Shown one piece after another: positions 60,841-64,000 of a stretch of 64,000 nt of DNA; the first letter of the stretch is position 1, and every line of letters begins with the position of its first letter. The notes under the pieces are model-generated. The model made no database searches. It had not been told where the DNA came from and saw nothing but the letters and a program-made list of their open reading frames with translations. The stretch is from Lepturacanthus savala. Taxonomy: Eukaryota; Chordata; Actinopteri; Scombriformes; Trichiuridae. The stretch covers positions 12,115,356 through 12,179,355 of the forward strand of contig CM060470.1 in the NCBI GenBank assembly GCA_030544235.1, in the 5' to 3' direction. Made by a program: the position numbers and the translations under genes.

Positions 60841-61210
60841 GGAACGGTAAAAAAAAGTTTATTACCTGCTGTATCCGGAGGCCATATCTCCACTAATGGC
60901 CAGCAAGACACAATTACCGACATCATAGCCAGGCCCGAGGTGATTGCTCTAGGTCAGCAGCCAACCTCACGTTTTGTGTCAGTGTGAGCCTGTGTGTGTG
61001 TGTGCGTGTGTGTGTTTGTGTCAGGCAGACATGAAAGAAATTAAAGTCCAGGCTCTACCTCAGCATGGCCCGGTCCCCTCGGATGTCTTGTCTTGTCTCG
61101 TCGCCAGCCTGTGATTTCGCCAGGACCTTATCTCTAACAACAGACCGGCCATTTCTGCCGTCCCTGTCATTCCTGGAAAACATGGATGACACCCACGCTT
61201 AGCCTCCTGG
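60841..61210. promoter_or_regulatory. candidate conserved non-coding block
   Basis: Moderate-GC unique DNA with a GT array in the middle (60990-61019). The stretch 61050-61210 is repeat-free and compact. Regulatory role inferred. Confidence 0.25.
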
Positions 61211-61640
61211 TAAGTGACTGGAACAAACGTGGGGGGGGGAAACGCACACTGACTAGGCGCATATTTAGTCGAGAAAAACATACCCACACAGATAGGCCTA
61301 CATCAAAGGGACGCGGACGGTTTGTTCACACGCGCGCGGCCGCACGCGCGCTCGCTTTTTTTTTTTTCTTGTCCAGAACTTTTCTGTCTCTTTTGCTCCC
61401 GCTTTACATTCACACGTGCGCGACAGTTGCCCTGTTTCCTTGGAGACGACTCTAATTAGAGATCTGGGGGGTTGTTGGGGGGAACAGTCGTCAATTAGAC
61501 GCGATGCTATTCCTCTCATGTCCGCATATGTTGTCGCAGATCCCCAAAAAAAAGTCCCAGGGCGACACACACCAGGGCCCGATCGGGTCCTAAGAAGCCC
61601 CACGTGGCTCGCTTTGCTCAAAACCCCCCAAATTTATGAA
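61211..61640. promoter_or_regulatory. CpG-rich block with NotI-type core
   Basis: CACGCGCGCGGCCGCACGCG at 61329-61348 is very CpG-dense. A G run (61231-61238) and a T run (61358-61369) flank it. Overlapping frames on both strands lack domains. It could be a CpG island. Confidence 0.35.
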
Positions 61641-62300
61641 TGAGTTACTCATAGGCTACTATTGAAATCCTCCAGGGCCCGTGTGATTTATGACTGTGAA
61701 AATTAAACTTCCTCCTTCCAGTTTCTTCTCACCAGTCTTCGTCTCAGAAAGCGTTTTCCAAGAGATCCGTGCTCCGAGGCGTCCGGGAATTAGGGCAAAA
61801 GCATCTCTTAGGCTTTTGAGAAAAAAAAGGGGGGCCGGTTCTCTGGTCTTTAACCTCTCAATCAATAGCAATTAGCGTAGCTTACTCTTTCTCGAGGTAC
61901 AGTAGGTTTTGGAACATGTGGTTTCTTAATCGCATATGTAGGAGTGGAGTTTGTGTTTTGAGTATTCCCCTTCGACATCCAGATGGCGTGTATATCAAAG
62001 GAAGTCATGTAGAACCAGAAAAATAAGGAGGTAAAATACATTCCTGGTCTGCAATGAGGAGAACTCTGCCAAGCCCGGCTTGAAAACCTCCGTACAATTT
62101 TCAGGCCCTCGTGTTTTGATTAGCATGTTGTTTACTCAATGAAAGACCGTGTTCGGTGATTCCGTGATGCCAACTGCCAGGGCCCAACAGTACGCCTTCT
62201 TGTCTAATCAGTTCGGTTTGGAGCGTAAAGACGCAATTTAAGTACTAAATTATTTTTTCGGTGCTTTACAAATTATAGACATTTACTCAAACTCCGTCCG
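61641..62300. other. unique DNA, nothing recognised
   Basis: Mixed composition, with opposing short frames at 61659-61875 that shadow each other. Confidence 0.4.
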
Positions 62301-62640
62301 GATTCTGTTTTTTTTCCTAGTGTTCTTTCCACTGGGAAACTACAGCTACTGCCATCCTCTCCAGCAGTTTATTTTCCCTTGTTGATTAGCTTGAGAGCTC
62401 GGACGCGGACTGCAGGGAAACTCAGACGGCGAGTTGACGGACGGACCCCGGACACGCTAGCGAGACTGATTATCTGTCCACGCAAACCTGCGATATTCAC
62501 AGCCTTTTGTCGGGATCTCTAATTATTTTCCGCGACACCAATGCTGCTCGGAATGTTCCTCCGGAATAGGAGTAAAAAGGTGTAAATTGAAAGCCCCGGA
62601 GTCAGTCGCAGCATCTGTTCATAGGTTCAAACTTAGCCTC
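62300..62640. promoter_or_regulatory. candidate conserved non-coding block
   Basis: Repeat-free, moderate GC. TTGTTGATTAGC (62379) and CTCTAATTATTTTCC (62517) are TAAT/ATTA-type sites. Regulatory role inferred. Confidence 0.27.
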
Positions 62641-62930
62641 ATTATAACGTCAGCATTCACTAAGTGAAGGTTTTTACATCTATAATTAAAACCGGTTGCA
62701 CCACACAAGCTAGTTGTTATGTTAAGGCAAGACGCTACAGCTTATTAACATCACACTTTTATAAGTTTTAAACAATATCACTCCAAAAATGCTCAAAATA
62801 AAAAAAAATGTGTACGTCTCCAACAGGGGAATTTGCACATGATTACTTTCATTAGCAGCTCACACACACAGACTCATGTGCTGTTTATGATTCCTGCCTT
62901 ATGACGACCGCCGTGTTCATTACTGCTAAC
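62641..62930. other. AT-rich unique DNA
   Basis: Nothing recognised apart from an A run near 62801. Confidence 0.4.
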
Positions 62931-63480
62931 GTTGTTTAACATCGGAGCGTTCAAGAAGGCCGCTCGAATGAGAATAGCTACAGCCGTTCTTCTTTGAACG
63001 ATGGAGCGTAACGCAGGGCCCTTTGCTGTGGTTTTTTTGCGACTGCCGGCGGGGTTGGGCGCGAGCATGGCAGGGCGGCAGTGGAACAAAAAAAAGGGAG
63101 GGGAGGAGGGGCCGGCGGCGGGCAGCGGGCGGGCAGCGGGCGGGCGGCGGCGACCGGCGGTGGTGGTGATAATGCAGAACGGATGCCCGGCCTACCATGG
63201 CCGGCACTGTTTTTGCTCTCCAGGGCAACTGATGAGCCCCAGATGGACGGCCAGCTGCTTTGGGTTTCAGAGCCCAGGGAGGCGGACGTCGACCGAGGGG
63301 AGAGCTGTGTGTATGTTTTTGAAGGGTTTGGTATGCGGGTCCGGTGGAGGGTGGGGGCGGGGGGTGGCGGGGCGCCGTCGCGTGAAGGTGTCGTCTCGCA
63401 GCGATATTTCCAATATTCACGCTCCCTTTCGCCTCCTCGTGCCGCTCGCTAGCCCGAGCGGGGAGGTTTGCTATTGTTAG
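62931..63480. promoter_or_regulatory. GC- and CpG-rich block with G-quadruplex potential
   Basis: The most GC-rich part of the window. An 11-bp unit GGGCAGCGGGC repeats about 2.5 times near 63119-63147. Further G-tracts (GGG TCCGGTGGA GGG T GGGGGC GGGGGG) lie at 63337-63366. Both arrays could fold into G-quadruplexes. Frames of 123-164 codons run on both strands, as expected in stop-poor GC-rich DNA, and are Gly/Arg or Pro/Arg/His-rich with no domain. Probably a CpG island or GC-rich enhancer. Confidence 0.4.
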
Positions 63481-63632
63481 CCATCGAGGTCTCTCAAGGT
63501 GCTCAGGATCACTGGACCTTGATAAGTGAAGTCAAAGTATCCATCTGCCATTTTCATCCACTGCCTTTCTCCCCTACCAGAGGAGTAATTAAAAGGCCAC
63601 CTGATACCCTGCCTGTGCCTGGCTCTCAACCC

Positions 63633-63635
<3 letters not shown>
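63481..63635. promoter_or_regulatory. candidate conserved non-coding block
   Basis: Repeat-free, with ACCTTGATAAGTGAAGTCAAAG (nuclear-receptor-like half sites, about 63515) and GAGTAATTAAAAGG (TAATTA at 63586-63591). Regulatory role inferred. Confidence 0.3.

Positions 63636-63670
<35 letters not shown>
63636..63670. repeat. (AC)17 microsatellite
   Basis: 35 bp of uninterrupted AC/CA. It separates two enhancer-like stretches. Confidence 0.96.
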
Positions 63671-63671
<1 letters not shown>

Positions 63672-64000
63672 CAGACTGTGGCTCCACCTGATAGCCTGGC
63701 CTTATGATGAGCCACCCATGTGAATAAACATTTCATAAAGAAATATATAGAGGCAGAAACCTAGATGATCCCCCCCCCTCCTGCCAAACCTCTGCTATAT
63801 TAATAGAAAGTATCTTATTTTTTTTTTCCTGCAAGTCTTTGAAGGTGAGCTCGCTTTTCCAGCCCGCTGATTAGGACGAGGTCACGGCATCCAGTCGCTT
63901 GTCCGTCCGTCGCTCGTTAATTTGGCCGCGATTGCTCCAAATTGGCCCGGGAGTTTAGCTTATTAGGCTTCCTGTGTGTTCCTTTTTTCCCCCCCTCTCA
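63671..64000. promoter_or_regulatory. candidate conserved non-coding block at window edge
   Basis: GAGGTCACGG at 63879 holds an AGGTCA nuclear-receptor half site. AATTTGG (63919-63925) and CCAAATT (63937-63943) are inverted 7-mers 11 bp apart. TTAGCTTATTAGG follows near 63955. C runs (63771-63778) and T runs interrupt it. The block continues beyond the window. Confidence 0.3.

Noticed and set aside
62926..63480. 164-codon minus and 159/123-codon plus open frames
   Set aside because: They overlap on both strands in GC-rich, stop-poor DNA and are dominated by Gly/Arg or Pro/His/Arg. No domain, splice support or codon bias.

Overview
The window looks like nuclear DNA of a teleost fish, probably a spiny-rayed (acanthomorph) species. 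The evidence is the repeat content: a 5'-truncated Rex3/RTE-type LINE, CR1/L2-type LINE scraps, at least three remnants of vertebrate Tc1-like transposons, hAT-type elements, two tRNA-headed SINE-like repeats on the minus strand, and many long (TA)n and (CA)n arrays in a roughly 40% GC background. The species cannot be named from this sequence.

No host protein-coding gene can be supported. The longest open frames are retrotransposon remnants, frames through simple repeats (YIYIYI... in TA arrays) or frames in GC-rich DNA without codon or splice support. Two weak gene-start candidates are recorded: a promoter-like stretch on the minus strand near 38.7-38.9 kb, and a 19-codon ATG frame ending at a splice-donor-like site at 60.1 kb. 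The window is best read as a gene desert or a very large intron. It alternates between AT-rich, repeat-laden stretches and compact moderate-GC blocks with homeodomain (TAATTA), TCF/LEF, SOX, CArG and CCAAT-like motifs. Such blocks are typical of conserved non-coding elements around developmental regulators, but conservation cannot be seen in a single sequence.

Layout. 0-6 kb: long TA arrays, two enhancer-like blocks (1.7-2.3 and 3.2-4.3 kb) and an AT-rich trough. 6-16 kb: mostly unique DNA, with the first copy of a duplicated non-coding element (10.4 kb), a CArG/TCF cluster (11.8 kb) and a 96-bp TA array. 16-28 kb: Tc1, hAT, MITE and SINE remnants, a 37-base G run, the second copy of the duplicated element (23.7 kb) and a perfect 19-bp-arm hairpin next to the Rex3 fragment. 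28-42 kb: enhancer-like blocks, a hAT MITE with an 8-bp target-site duplication, a 23-bp minisatellite, the promoter-like site, a Tc1 terminus abutting a TA array, and a CpG-rich block. 42-52 kb: a SINE, a telomere-like array and two LINE scraps. 52-64 kb: GC-richer and dense in enhancer-like sequence, with several CpG-rich blocks and a perfect 22-bp TAAT palindrome.

The observation I rate highest is a pair of about 235-bp non-coding elements 13.3 kb apart (10400-10633 and 23717-23952). They share a 21-base identity and ordered blocks at matching spacing. They look like either an ancient tandem duplication of a regulatory element or two exapted copies of an old mobile element. All TE family names were assigned from memory of consensus features, not from a search.
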